Assembly: GCA_965213525.1 (NCBI GenBank)
Contig: OZ243889.1
Coordinates: forward strand, 1,984,001-2,048,000
DNA: 64,000 nucleotides
Source of the DNA: G965213525 sp965213525
Lineage (GTDB): Bacteria > Actinomycetota > Acidimicrobiia > Acidimicrobiales > Poriferisodalaceae
Direction of reading: 5' to 3'
The notes under the pieces were generated by a model. It did not search any database. It saw only the letters and a program-made list of their open reading frames with translations, and was not told where the DNA came from. A program made the position numbers and the translations under genes. Positions 43,801 to 51,790 of the stretch are shown in pieces (the first letter of the stretch is position 1; each line of letters starts with the position of its first letter).

Positions 43801-44414
43801 AGTCCGATGCGTTGGAACGGCTGCTCGACGACCTCCTCGAGGCGTTCGAGGCTGACCGCCAGGTGCGAGCCCCGCTTGGTCGAGGCCAGCGCATGGATCT
43901 CATCGATGATGACCGTCTGGACGCCGCCCAAGATCTGGCGGGCCTTGGAGGTGAGCATCAGGTACAGCGACTCGGGCGTGGTGATCAACAGGTCGGGCGG
44001 GTGGCGCACCATGCGGGCCCGCTCGTCGGCGGGCGTGTCGCCGGTGCGCAGGGCGACCACGGGTTCGTTGACCTCGGCCCCGAGGCGCTCACCGGCGAGG
44101 CGGATGCCGTGCAGCGGGGCCCGCAGGTTCTTCTCGATGTCGACCGCCAGCGCCCGCAGCGGCGAGATGTAGAGCACCCGGCAGCGGCGGTCTCGCTCGG
44201 GCGTCTCGGTGCTGACCAGGCCGTCGATGGCCGACAGGAAGGCGGCGAGGGTCTTGCCCGACCCCGTGGGCGCGGTGATGAGCACGTGCTCGCCCCGGTC
44301 GATGGCCGGCCACCCGCTGACCTGGGGCGGGGTCGCCTCGGCGAAGGTGGTCGTGAACCACTCGCGCACGACCGGGGAGAAGCTGGCCATCGGATCGGGG
44401 CCGCTGCTCGCCAT
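40737..44414 (-). CDS. lhr: Lhr-family ATP-dependent helicase, N-terminal and central part
   Basis: 1225 aa of a large superfamily 2 helicase (Lhr-Core plus part of the C-terminal extension), involved in nucleic-acid repair. Walker A: LITAPTGSGKTLAAFLSAI. DEIH box: VIIDEIHALASTKRGSHLAV. Motif III-like LSATQRPLSEIARFLGG, motif V TSSLELGIDMGAVDLVVQVE, motif VI QRIGRAGHQVG. From about 40850 the frame is lost, and the last 40 or so residues (Cys/Pro/Thr-rich) are out-of-frame. The missing end is encoded at 39835-40830. The complete protein would be about 1530 aa, the usual length. The ATG at 44414 follows TAGGCT by 8 bases. Confidence 0.9.
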   Translation of the reverse strand: MASSGPDPMASFSPVVREWFTTTFAEATPPQVSGWPAIDRGEHVLITAPTGSGKTLAAFLSAIDGLVSTETPERDRRCRVLYISPLRALAVDIEKNLRAPLHGIRLAGERLGAEVNEPVVALRTGDTPADERARMVRHPPDLLITTPESLYLMLTSKARQILGGVQTVIIDEIHALASTKRGSHLAVSLERLEEVVEQPFQRIGLSATQRPLSEIARFLGGFAAPGQARPVTIVDEGSRPHLEVQVVVPVEDLAEMGRRGDDRDPSGSASFEPQRRSIWPAMHPRLLELILAHRTTLVFCNSRRLAERLATRLNELHTEGAERADNFDGTSPPEGEELVKAHHGSLSREQRLVLEDDLKTGRLKALVATSSLELGIDMGAVDLVVQVESPGAVSRGLQRIGRAGHQVGAASRGTIFPKHRGDLLEAAVVVRRMLDGEIEHMRYPRNPLDVLAQQIVATCAVDDWMVDDLMGLVRRAAPYAELSDEVFLSVLDMLAGRYPSEEFAGLRPRVVWDRIAGSVRARDGAARLAVTNAGTIPDRGLFGVFLPDGKRVGELDEEMVYESRVGESFLLGATTWRIEEIGFDRVVVTPAPGQPGKMPYWHGDKPGRPLELGRAVGAFCRQLVELDRSDALDRLERDHGLDEWAASNLWEYLFEQRTVTTELPSDRTIVIERFRDEIGDWRICILSPFGAQVHAPWAIALQARLEERFDAPVELLWSDDGIVLRLPEVEDSVPVDELLLDPDDLHDLVVAQLPSTAMFASRFREVAGRALLLPRRRPGQRTPLWQQRQRAADLLTVAAKYPTFPMLLETTRECLQEVFDVPALQGLLRDLRSRKVRVVSVDTEHASPFAQSLLFGWIAAYMYEGDAPLAERRAAALALDRDLLDDLLGAEELRELVDPEALARLELELQGLVEGRRARSDDDVADLLRRLGDLTVAEVEARCEGIDAAGVLRRLAEERRGVEVGIGGASRWVAAEDAARYRDALGTALPPGLPAAFTEPVDDPLGDIVARYARTHGPFHATEIAGRLSIGVDRVERAVAALAERDRVVRGEFRPGGVEREWCDVEVLRQLRRRSLAVLRNEVEPVDQQTFARFLPAWHSADRPRRGADALVEAIEQLQGAAIPASVLEADVLAARVAGYRPGDLDALMSTGELVWAGAGSIGTRDGRVRLAFRDQAGLLIPTPGDDDRPTTSCTCACANTSAPGVRRSGPTSWWAPAPPNPTPC

Positions 44415-44473
44415 GGGTGACGAGCCTAGGGAGGGGGTGTGCGCCCGAGGCTCCCGGCCCCCGGCGGCGGGTC

Positions 44474-44740
44474 CTACAGCGGGCCGTCCTCGGGCTGGTA
44501 GCGGGTCACGAGCAGCCGGTCGGTCACGGTGCGCTCGGCCGAGGCGACCGGCTGCTGCTCCACGACGAGGGTGACGGGGCCGTCGTCGTCGGCGAGCACC
44601 TCGAAGGGGCCCCCGACGACGCGCTCGACGCCCTGGCGGTGCGCGTCGAGCAGGTCGAGCACCCGGTCACGGCGCTCACGGTCGACGTAGTCGAGGTCGA
44701 GCTCGAGCCAGTCCTGGGGGCCGACGCCGAACTCTGACAC
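44474..44740 (-). CDS. Small protein of unknown function
   Basis: An 88-aa protein starting with GTG at 44740, acidic overall, with one alpha/beta-looking segment (DWLELDLDYVDRERRDRVLD, then GPVTLVVEQQPVASAERTVT). No family is recognised. It follows the HelD gene by 14 bases on the same strand and precedes lhr by 59 bases, so it is probably co-transcribed with HelD. Codon use matches its neighbours, which supports a real gene. Confidence 0.6.
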   Translation of the reverse strand: MSEFGVGPQDWLELDLDYVDRERRDRVLDLLDAHRQGVERVVGGPFEVLADDDGPVTLVVEQQPVASAERTVTDRLLVTRYQPEDGPL

Positions 44741-44754
44741 CGTCGCCGTCGCCC

Positions 44755-47019
44755 TCAGGCGGCCGGCTGGGCGCCGGCACCGGCGTCGCCGCCGGCATCG
44801 AGACCGCCGTCCGCACCGTCCCCGCCAGCACCGAGACCGCCCGCATCGAGACCGCCGTCCGCACCGAGGGCGGGGTCGCGCAGCGCATCGGGCAGTGGTT
44901 CGGCGTGCACGATCGTCAGGCGGCGAGTCGCCCGGGTCAGCGCCACGTACAGGGCCCGCAGGCCCCTGACCTCGCTGCCGACGATGGTGGACGGCTCGAC
45001 GATGACCGCGGCGTCGACCTCCAGGCCCTTGACGAGCCGCACGGGCACGACGTTGATGGGGTGGTCGAGACGACCCCCCCGGCCCGCCCTGGCGTGCTCG
45101 ATGCCGGCCCGCTGCAGCGCCACGGTGACCTCGTCGACGGTCCCCTCAGCGGCGATGACCGCCACGGTCCCCTCGCCGACCGCGGCCCGCTCGGCGGCGA
45201 CGATCGCCCCCAGCTCTGAACCCATGTCGGCCACGGCGTGGAACGACGGTGGGGTGCCGCCCTCGCGCACCGCGCTCGGCGGGGTCAGCTCGGGTTCGGC
45301 GGCGGCCAGCACCGCGGCGGCAGGAGCCATCAGCGACGCCGGGATGCGGTAGCCGATCGTGAGGTCGGCCCGGCGGGCGGGGGCGTCGCGGCCGAGGTGG
45401 GTGATGACGTCGTCCCACTCGGCGACGGCGCCCGGGGCGGTCGCCTGGGCGATGTCGCCGACGATGGTCATCGAGCCGTTGAGCGAGCGTCGACCGAGCA
45501 TCCGCAGAGCCATCGGGGACAGGTCCTGGGCCTCGTCGACGACGAGGTGGCCGTAGGTGCGGGGCTGCCAGTCCTGGACGCTCTGGCCGGGCTGGGGTCC
45601 GAGCAGGCGGTCGACCTCGTCGAGCAGCGGCAGATCGGCGTCGCTCCAAGCCACCTGGGTGAGCTCTTCGGAGCGCTCCCTCACCAACGACCGCACCTCG
45701 TCCTCGGACAGACGGCGCCGGGCCGCCGAGCGGACGAGCGCCAGCGACCCGTACAGGTCGTGCAGCAGCTGGGCGGGGGTCAGCACCGGCCACATCCACT
45801 CGAGCGCAGCCCGCACCGCCGGGTGACGCCGAGCACGCCGGCGCACGTCGGCGGCGTCGACCTCTCGACGGGCGCTGGCCGCCAGGCGCTCGAAGAACCG
45901 GTCCTCGACGATGCGCCGGCCGGCGTTGTGGTGGCGGACGCGCCGGCGGGCCTCACCGACGATGTCGGCCGACGCGGCGACACCGACCCGCAGGCGCTGG
46001 ATGCCGTGGTCGACCACGACCTCGTCGCGCAGGCGCCGCTGACGATCGCGCACCGCAGCCCGCAGCACGGCGGCCATGCGGGGATCGCCCTTCAGGCGGT
46101 GGGTGCCAGCGGCGTCGACGGTGCCGCCGGTGCCGGGGGGCACGTGATCGCTGACCAGGTCGGCCAGCACCGCGAGATCGGCCCCAGCCTCGCCGAGGGA
46201 GGGCAGCACCCGTTGGATGTAGCGCAGGAACAGCCGGTTGGGCCCGACGACCAGCACGCCCTGTCCCTCGAGGGGGAAGCGGTGGGTGTACAGCAGGTAG
46301 GCCGCCCGGTGCAGCGCCACCACCGTCTTGCCGGTGCCCGGGCCGCCCTGGACGACCAGCGTGCCCCGCAGCGGCGAACGGATGATCTCGTCCTGCTCGG
46401 CCTGGATCGTGCCGACGATGTCGCCCAGCTGACCTGAGCGGGCCTGCTCGAGTGCTGCGAGCAGCGCGCCCTCGCCGCGCAGGTGGTGCTCCTCTGAGCC
46501 CTCGCCGAACAGCTCGTCCTCCAGGGCGAGGAGCCGACGGCCCCGCGCGACGAAGTGACGGCGTCGAGCCAGGCCCATCGGCTCGCGCCCGGTCGCCCGG
46601 TAGAAGGGTTCGGCGACCGGCGCTCGCCAGTCCACCACGAGAGGTTCCTGGGCGTCGTCGGAGACCGCCACCCGCCCGATGTGGAAGGCGTCGCCGTCGT
46701 CGGTGTCGAGGCGCCCGAAGACGAGCGCGGCGTCACCCACCTCGAGGCGCGACAGGCGGTCCCGGATCGTGTCCTCGATGACCTCGGCCTCGACCCGGGC
46801 CTGGTTGGTGCCCCCCCGCCCGACCTCGACCATCGAGCGCATGCGCATCACCCGGGAGCGGGCAGCCTCCAGGGCCTCGTAGGCCCGGTCGACGTGGGCC
46901 TGCTCGAGGCGCAGCTCATCGGAGTCGCCGGAGTCGCTGGAGTCGCTCGAATCGTCCACCACCGCTGCCGTCAGGCTCCTATGGGCGCCGGCCAGGGAGC
47001 AGACGATGCTACTCCCCAT
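44755..47019 (-). CDS. HelD/HelR-type UvrD-like ATPase
   Basis: About 754 aa. Actinobacterial HelD/HelR proteins bind RNA polymerase, release stalled complexes and can protect against rifampicin. An N-terminal coiled coil (about 35-75) precedes the family-specific segment PLVVDWRAPVAEPFYRATG. Then come Walker A VVQGGPGTGKTVVALHRAAY, a 1B-like insertion, YGHLVVDEAQDLSPMALRML (Walker B/DEAQD), TIVGDIAQAT, and the C-terminal UvrD motifs VVPVRLVKGLEVDAAV and LYVALTRATRRL. The tail is Gly/Asp/Ala repeats. The start is uncertain: ATG at 47019, or a GTG about 60 bases further on. It follows the hydrolase gene by 8 bases. Confidence 0.88.
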   Translation of the reverse strand: MGSSIVCSLAGAHRSLTAAVVDDSSDSSDSGDSDELRLEQAHVDRAYEALEAARSRVMRMRSMVEVGRGGTNQARVEAEVIEDTIRDRLSRLEVGDAALVFGRLDTDDGDAFHIGRVAVSDDAQEPLVVDWRAPVAEPFYRATGREPMGLARRRHFVARGRRLLALEDELFGEGSEEHHLRGEGALLAALEQARSGQLGDIVGTIQAEQDEIIRSPLRGTLVVQGGPGTGKTVVALHRAAYLLYTHRFPLEGQGVLVVGPNRLFLRYIQRVLPSLGEAGADLAVLADLVSDHVPPGTGGTVDAAGTHRLKGDPRMAAVLRAAVRDRQRRLRDEVVVDHGIQRLRVGVAASADIVGEARRRVRHHNAGRRIVEDRFFERLAASARREVDAADVRRRARRHPAVRAALEWMWPVLTPAQLLHDLYGSLALVRSAARRRLSEDEVRSLVRERSEELTQVAWSDADLPLLDEVDRLLGPQPGQSVQDWQPRTYGHLVVDEAQDLSPMALRMLGRRSLNGSMTIVGDIAQATAPGAVAEWDDVITHLGRDAPARRADLTIGYRIPASLMAPAAAVLAAAEPELTPPSAVREGGTPPSFHAVADMGSELGAIVAAERAAVGEGTVAVIAAEGTVDEVTVALQRAGIEHARAGRGGRLDHPINVVPVRLVKGLEVDAAVIVEPSTIVGSEVRGLRALYVALTRATRRLTIVHAEPLPDALRDPALGADGGLDAGGLGAGGDGADGGLDAGGDAGAGAQPAA

Positions 47020-47027
47020 CCCGCTGT

Positions 47028-48248
47028 TCAGGGCCCTCGGCGCGCCGCGCCGGCGTCGGCGTCGGCCGGTGCCACACCCGGGGCCACCACGCCCCGGGAG
47101 GCGAAGGCCCGCTCGACGAAGCGACCGACTGATGCCTCGAACGGGAAGGACAGGTGCCCGCCCTCGTACCAGAGCACCATCGGCTCGCCCCAGTGCCCGG
47201 CGAGGGCGACGACGTTGCCGGGCCGCACCCACCGGTCGACGAGGCCGGCGTAGATGAACAGCCGCTCAGAGGGCACCACGACGGGCATGGCCATCGGGGA
47301 GACGACCGAGTGCACGCGGGTGAGAGGTCCCCACGACAGGCCCCACTGCTCGTAGAACGGCGGCAGGTAGGGCTCGACGAAGCGCTTGCGGCCCCGCACC
47401 AGGTCGGGCTCGGGCACGCCGGCGACGACGGCGTCGAGGTCGGGTTCGAGCCCGGCGACGAGCGAGACGACGAGCCCACCGAGTGACAGACCGGTGATGC
47501 CGACCGTCGGTGCGCCGTGCACGCCCCGCGCCCAGGAGATGAGGCGCCGCAGATCCCACGCGGACTGGGCCGCGGTGTGCACGGTGTTCATGGGGCCGCT
47601 GAACATGACCCGGTCGCCGGAGCGTCCCTCGCTGCGGGGACCGTGCAGCGGTTGGACGAGCACGGCGACATCGACGCCGAGACGGCGGTGCAGGTGCCGG
47701 GCCCGCAAGGCCACCAGATCCGACAGGGGCTCGCCGGTGCGGTAGCCGTTGACGGCCACGATCCACGGCCGGGCGTCGCCGTCGTCGTGGCGCAGCACCC
47801 AGGCGTGGGCGGTGCGGTTGCGGCGGTAGTCGAGCCAGCGGTCGCGTCCCGGTTCGCCGAGGTGCGGTTCGTAGCCGCTGTCGAAGCGGACGTGCTCGAA
47901 GCCGAAGCGGCCCATCCCGATGTGACGTGAGCTGACCGCCTCCAGGGGCGGCGGGTCGCGGTGGTAGCGCCTCGGGTCGTCGAGCCACCCCTCGGCGGCG
48001 AACCGCTCGAGGGCCTCGTCGAGCTCGTCGCGCAGGCGCCTTCGGAAGTCGGTGCTCGGCAGGCGCACCCGGGCCGCGGCCAGCTCGGCCTGCAACATGA
48101 CCTCGTCGGCCCACCACTTCACCGCCACGTCGGCCCGGGCGGGGGTGCGGGGCACGTCGGCCTCGGTGTGACCGATCACCCAGTTGCGCAGCGCCCGGGG
48201 GCCGTGGGCCGCCTCTGACAGCCAGAAGCCGACACCGCCCGCAGCCAT
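47028..48248 (-). CDS. Alpha/beta hydrolase
   Basis: A 406-aa hydrolase-fold protein with an unusually long N-terminal region (about 190 residues). The nucleophile elbow is GITGLSLGGLVVSL (Ser about residue 270), and the catalytic His is in YEGGHLSFPF near residue 370, with FIYAGLVDRWV supplying the Asp region. The function is unknown; it may be a lipase or esterase. The ATG at 48248 lies 6 bases after CATCAT. The frame continuing to 48848 is antisense to the SDR gene and is rejected. It is the first gene of the hydrolase-HelD-small-protein set. Confidence 0.82.
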   Translation of the reverse strand: MAAGGVGFWLSEAAHGPRALRNWVIGHTEADVPRTPARADVAVKWWADEVMLQAELAAARVRLPSTDFRRRLRDELDEALERFAAEGWLDDPRRYHRDPPPLEAVSSRHIGMGRFGFEHVRFDSGYEPHLGEPGRDRWLDYRRNRTAHAWVLRHDDGDARPWIVAVNGYRTGEPLSDLVALRARHLHRRLGVDVAVLVQPLHGPRSEGRSGDRVMFSGPMNTVHTAAQSAWDLRRLISWARGVHGAPTVGITGLSLGGLVVSLVAGLEPDLDAVVAGVPEPDLVRGRKRFVEPYLPPFYEQWGLSWGPLTRVHSVVSPMAMPVVVPSERLFIYAGLVDRWVRPGNVVALAGHWGEPMVLWYEGGHLSFPFEASVGRFVERAFASRGVVAPGVAPADADAGAARRGP

Positions 48249-48266
48249 CAGGCGATGATGGCAGGT
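48249..48266. promoter_or_regulatory. Divergent promoter with overlapping -10 hexamers
   Basis: The start codons of two divergent genes (48248 minus, 48267 plus) are 18 bases apart. The minus -10 CATCAT occupies 48255-48260 and the plus -10 GATGAT occupies 48254-48259, so they overlap by five bases. Each leaves 6-7 bases to its own start codon, consistent with two leaderless transcripts from one symmetric site. Confidence 0.5.
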
Positions 48267-49082
48267 GTGACCCGCACCATCTTGACCACGGGGGCCAACT
48301 CCGGTCTCGGCCTCGCCACCACCATCGAGCTGGCCCGACGCGGTCACCGCTCGGTCGGCACCGTGCGCTCTGACGCCAAGGCCGAGCACCTCCACACCGC
48401 CGCCGCCGACGCCGGCGTGACCGTCGAGCACCGCCTGTTGGACGTGACCGACGCCGACGCCTGCGCGGAGGTGATCGACGACGTCGCCCCGGACGCCGTG
48501 GTCAACAACGCCGGCTTCGGTCGCACGACCCCCGTCGAGCTGGTCGGCGACGACGAGGCCCGCCTCATGCTCGAGACCATGCTGGTGGCCCCGGTGCGCC
48601 TCGCCCGCCTTGCCCTGCCCCACATGCGGGCTCGGGGTGGAGGTCACGTGGTGATGATCTCGTCGATCCTGGGTCGGGTGACCGTGCCGCTGAGCGGCTG
48701 GTACCAGGCGGCCAAGCACGGGTTGGAGGCGGTGACCGATGCGTTCCGCCAAGAGGTGGCCGGCGACGACGTGCGGGTCGTGCTCGTCGAGCCCGGCTTC
48801 TTCCGCACCGGCATCTTCGACGAGATGGCCGCCGACGCCGAGCGCCACGCCGGGTCGGCCTACGACGAGGCCTTCGCCCGGGCCCGGGCCAACCTCGATC
48901 GGGCCAGGTGGGCGATGGGTGACCCCGGCGCCGTCGCCCGCCGGGTGGCCAAGGTGATCGACGACGACACCCCCCGCGCCCGCTACCTCGTCGGGCCCGA
49001 CGCCGTGGCCATGGAGCTGATGAGTCCCTGGGTGCCGACCGCGATCCGTGACCGCCTGAGCCGCTTCGCCTTGGGCCTGTAG
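48267..49082 (+). CDS. Short-chain dehydrogenase/reductase
   Basis: A classical SDR of about 271 aa. Cofactor motif: TTGANSGLGLATTIELARRG (TGxxxGxG). NNAG: AVVNNAGFG. Catalytic Ser in VVMISSILGRVTVP, and YxxxK as GWYQAAKHGLEAV. VEPGFFRTGIF is the post-catalytic PG motif. The substrate is unknown. GTG at 48267 is preferred over ATG at 48255 because the latter lies inside the predicted -10. It is divergent from the alpha/beta hydrolase. Confidence 0.9.
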   Translation: MTRTILTTGANSGLGLATTIELARRGHRSVGTVRSDAKAEHLHTAAADAGVTVEHRLLDVTDADACAEVIDDVAPDAVVNNAGFGRTTPVELVGDDEARLMLETMLVAPVRLARLALPHMRARGGGHVVMISSILGRVTVPLSGWYQAAKHGLEAVTDAFRQEVAGDDVRVVLVEPGFFRTGIFDEMAADAERHAGSAYDEAFARARANLDRARWAMGDPGAVARRVAKVIDDDTPRARYLVGPDAVAMELMSPWVPTAIRDRLSRFALGL

Positions 49083-49135
49083 GCAGCGAAGGCGCCCCGG
49101 GAACGGGCGGGGGCGTCGGTAGCGTGCTGCACACG

Positions 49136-50218
49136 ATGCGCGCCGCTCCTGCCCTGTCGCCCTCCCATCCGGCGCACCGCCTCGCCGATGCGCCGTTCGT
49201 GCGGGCCGCCCGGGGCCGGTCGGTCGAGACGGTGCCGGTGTGGTTCCAACGCCAGGCCGGACGACACCTTCCCGAGTACCACGAGGTGCGCCGCCCGGGC
49301 AGCATCCTCGACACCATCAGGGTGCCCGAGTTGGCAGCCGAGATCACCCTGCAGCCCGTGCGCCGCTACGGCGTCGATGCTGCGGTGCTGTACTCCGACA
49401 TCGTCACGCCCCTGGCCGCCATCGGCGTCGGGGTCGACATCGAGCCCGGTGTCGGGCCCGTGACCGATCCGCCGATCCGCTCGGCCGGCGACCTCCAGCG
49501 CATCCGCCCCCTCGAAGCCGACGACGTCGCCCACGTCACCGAGACCTGCGCCATCCTGGCCGGCGAGCTCGACGTGCCCCTGCTCGGCTTCGCCGGCGCC
49601 CCGTTCACCCTGGCCAGCTACCTCGTCGAGGGCCGACCGAGTCGTGACCACGGACGCACCAAGGCGCTGATGCTGGGCGAGGAGGCCACCTGGCACGAGC
49701 TGTGCGGACGCCTGGCCGACGTCGCCGTCGCCTTCCTGCGGGCTCAGGTCGAGGCCGGGGCGAGCGCCGTGCAGCTGTTCGACAGCTGGGCGGGGGCGCT
49801 GGACCCGGCCACCTACGAGCGCTACGCCCTTCCCCACTCGCAGCGGGTGATGGACGGCGTCGCTGACCTCGGCGTGCCCCGCACCCACTTCGGCGTCGGC
49901 ACCGGCGAGCTGCTCGGACTGATGGCCAGCGCCGGCTGTGACATGGTCGGCGTCGACTGGAGGGTCCCCCTCGATGCGGCCCGTGAGCGACTCGGCCCCG
50001 ACGTGGCGGTCCAGGGCAACCTCGACCCGGCGGTGTGCCTGGCCGGACCCGACGTCGCCGAGCGGGCCACGCTCGACATCCTGGCTCGCAACGCCGGCCG
50101 CCCGGGCCACGTGTTCAACCTGGGTCACGGCGTGCTGCCTGACACCGACCCGGCCACGCTGGCCCGCGTCGTCGAGGTGGTGCACTCGGTCGATCCGACC
50201 ACCGGACGCCCGAGGTGA
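49136..50218 (+). CDS. hemE: Uroporphyrinogen decarboxylase
   Basis: A 360-aa TIM-barrel enzyme that decarboxylates uroporphyrinogen III to coproporphyrinogen III in heme synthesis. Signatures: VPVWFQRQAGRHLPEYHEVR (substrate Arg/His loop), AVLYSDIVTPLAAIGVGVDI with the catalytic Asp, GFAGAPFTLASYLVEG, QLFDSWAGAL, and VQGNLDPAVCLAG with the HGVLP end motif. The ATG at 49136 is chosen since TAGCGT (49120-49125) lies 10 bases upstream; a GTG at 49124 overlaps that box. It is followed by hemY. Confidence 0.94.
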   Translation: MRAAPALSPSHPAHRLADAPFVRAARGRSVETVPVWFQRQAGRHLPEYHEVRRPGSILDTIRVPELAAEITLQPVRRYGVDAAVLYSDIVTPLAAIGVGVDIEPGVGPVTDPPIRSAGDLQRIRPLEADDVAHVTETCAILAGELDVPLLGFAGAPFTLASYLVEGRPSRDHGRTKALMLGEEATWHELCGRLADVAVAFLRAQVEAGASAVQLFDSWAGALDPATYERYALPHSQRVMDGVADLGVPRTHFGVGTGELLGLMASAGCDMVGVDWRVPLDAARERLGPDVAVQGNLDPAVCLAGPDVAERATLDILARNAGRPGHVFNLGHGVLPDTDPATLARVVEVVHSVDPTTGRPR

Positions 50219-50269
50219 CCCGCATGGCGCTCCTGGGCGGTGCGAGCGCTGGACGCCCGAGGTGACCCG
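50203..50269 (+). repeat. Direct repeat spanning the hemE-hemY junction
   Basis: CGGACGCCCGAGGTGACCCG at the hemE stop (about 50203-50222) recurs, bar its first base, just before and across the hemY start (about 50250-50269), 47 bases apart. In each copy GGTGA holds both a TGA and a GTG. An ancestral hemE/hemY overlap was apparently separated by a short tandem duplication. Confidence 0.75.
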
Positions 50270-51761
50270 GGTCATCGTGGTCGGCGGTGGCATCACCGGG
50301 CTGACCGCCGCGCACCGGCTGCACGCCTCGGGCGTCGAGGTCACCGTCGTCGAGGCCGCCGACCGCCTGGGCGGCAAGCTCGAGACCGGCTGCATGCTGG
50401 GCCGGCCCGTCGAGCACGGCCCCGACATGTTCCTCGCCCGGGTGCCGTGGGCGACGGATCTGTGCCACGAGCTGGGCCTGTCCGACGAGATGGTGGCTCC
50501 GGCGTCGGGCCGGGCGATGGTGTGGTCGAACGGGCGGCCCCGACGCCTGCCCGCCCAGGTGGTGTTGGGCGCCCCCACCGATCTGGTGGCCCTGGCTCGC
50601 AGTGGCATCGTCGGCCCCGCCGGCGTGGCCCGTGCCGGGCTCGACCTGCTCCTGCCGGCCACACGCCACGGGGACGACCCGTCGGTGGGGTCGGTCATTC
50701 GGGCCCGCTTCGGCAACGAGGTGTGCGACCGCCTCGTCGACCCCCTCCTCGGAGGCATCAACGCCGGCGCTGCCGACGAGCTCTCCGCAGCGGCCACCGC
50801 CCCTCAGCTGCTCGACGCCGCCAGCCGCTCGCGCAGCCTGCTGCTCGGCCTGCGGCGCACCCGGGCCGCCTCGTCGCTGCAGGCGTCCGGGCCGGTGTTC
50901 TGGAGCCTGCGAGGCGGGTTGGGCCGCCTCGTCGACGAGCTCGCCGCCCGACTGGCTGACGCCGACGTCCGACTCGCCACCCCGGCGCTCGCCGTCCGCC
51001 CCGCCGGTCCCGCCGGCGGTGCTGGATCCGCCGGCGGTCCTGGATCCGCTGGCGGTCCTGGATCCGCTGGCGGTGGCACCGCGGTGGCGGGGGGTGAGGT
51101 GGCCTTGGACCGCCCGGTCCCAGGGGCAGAGGTGGTCCTCGACGACGAGGTCTTGCCCGCCGACGCCGTCGTCCTCGCCACCCCGGCGTCGGTGGCCGCC
51201 GACGTGCTGGCCGACGCTGCTCCCACGGCATCGACGCTGCTCGGCGGCGTGCGCGCCGCATCGGTGGCCGTCGTGTTGGTCGCCGTCGCCGACGGCCAGC
51301 TGCGGCTGCCCGGTGACGTGTCGGGGCTGTTGGTGCCCAGGGTCGAGGGGCGTCTGGTCACCGCGGTGTCGGCGGCGTCGACCAAGTGGCCCCACCACCG
51401 GACGCCCGGGCAGACCGTGCTGAGGGTGTCGGTGGGCCGATCCAGCGACGAGCGGTGCCAACGCCTCGACGACGCGGCGCTGACCGTTCGGGTGCTCGAC
51501 GAGCTGAGCGACCTCGTCGGGCTGTCGGGTCCGCCGCTCGAGACCCGGGTCATCCGCTGGGACGGCGGCTTCCCCCAGTACGAGCCCGGTCACGCCGCCC
51601 GGGTGGCCCGCATCCGTCACGCCCTGTCCGAGGCGCTGCCCGGCGTCGTGCTGGCCGGCGCGTCCTATGAGGGGCTCGGCATCCCAGCGTGCGTGCGCCA
51701 GGGCGAGGAGGCGGCGGCGACCGTGATCAGCCAGCTGAGCGTCACCTCACCGGGCCGCTGA
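50262..51761 (+). CDS. hemY: Protoporphyrinogen/coproporphyrinogen III oxidase
   Basis: A 499-aa FAD-dependent oxidase of the HemY/HemG type; in actinobacteria this enzyme usually oxidises coproporphyrinogen III. FAD-binding dinucleotide fold: VIVVGGGITGLTAAHRL with VTVVEAADRLGGKL. Family motifs: EHGPDMFLARVPW, RLVDPLLGGINAGAADELSA, FWSLRGGLGRLVDEL, and the terminal GVVLAGASYEGLGIPACV. Residues about 247-270 are an unusual Gly/Ser/Ala repeat (GSAGGPGSAGGPGSAGGG) encoded by 18-bp tandem repeats containing GGATCC, in a surface position of the fold. GTG at 50262, with no clear SD. Confidence 0.92.
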   Translation: MTRVIVVGGGITGLTAAHRLHASGVEVTVVEAADRLGGKLETGCMLGRPVEHGPDMFLARVPWATDLCHELGLSDEMVAPASGRAMVWSNGRPRRLPAQVVLGAPTDLVALARSGIVGPAGVARAGLDLLLPATRHGDDPSVGSVIRARFGNEVCDRLVDPLLGGINAGAADELSAAATAPQLLDAASRSRSLLLGLRRTRAASSLQASGPVFWSLRGGLGRLVDELAARLADADVRLATPALAVRPAGPAGGAGSAGGPGSAGGPGSAGGGTAVAGGEVALDRPVPGAEVVLDDEVLPADAVVLATPASVAADVLADAAPTASTLLGGVRAASVAVVLVAVADGQLRLPGDVSGLLVPRVEGRLVTAVSAASTKWPHHRTPGQTVLRVSVGRSSDERCQRLDDAALTVRVLDELSDLVGLSGPPLETRVIRWDGGFPQYEPGHAARVARIRHALSEALPGVVLAGASYEGLGIPACVRQGEEAAATVISQLSVTSPGR

Positions 51762-51790
51762 GGTTCGGCATCGGTGAGCGACCCCCCGAG

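Noticed and set aside
48249..48848. Long upstream frame fused to the 47028-48248 hydrolase
   Set aside because: It is antisense to a clear SDR gene. The ATG at 48248 has its own promoter element.
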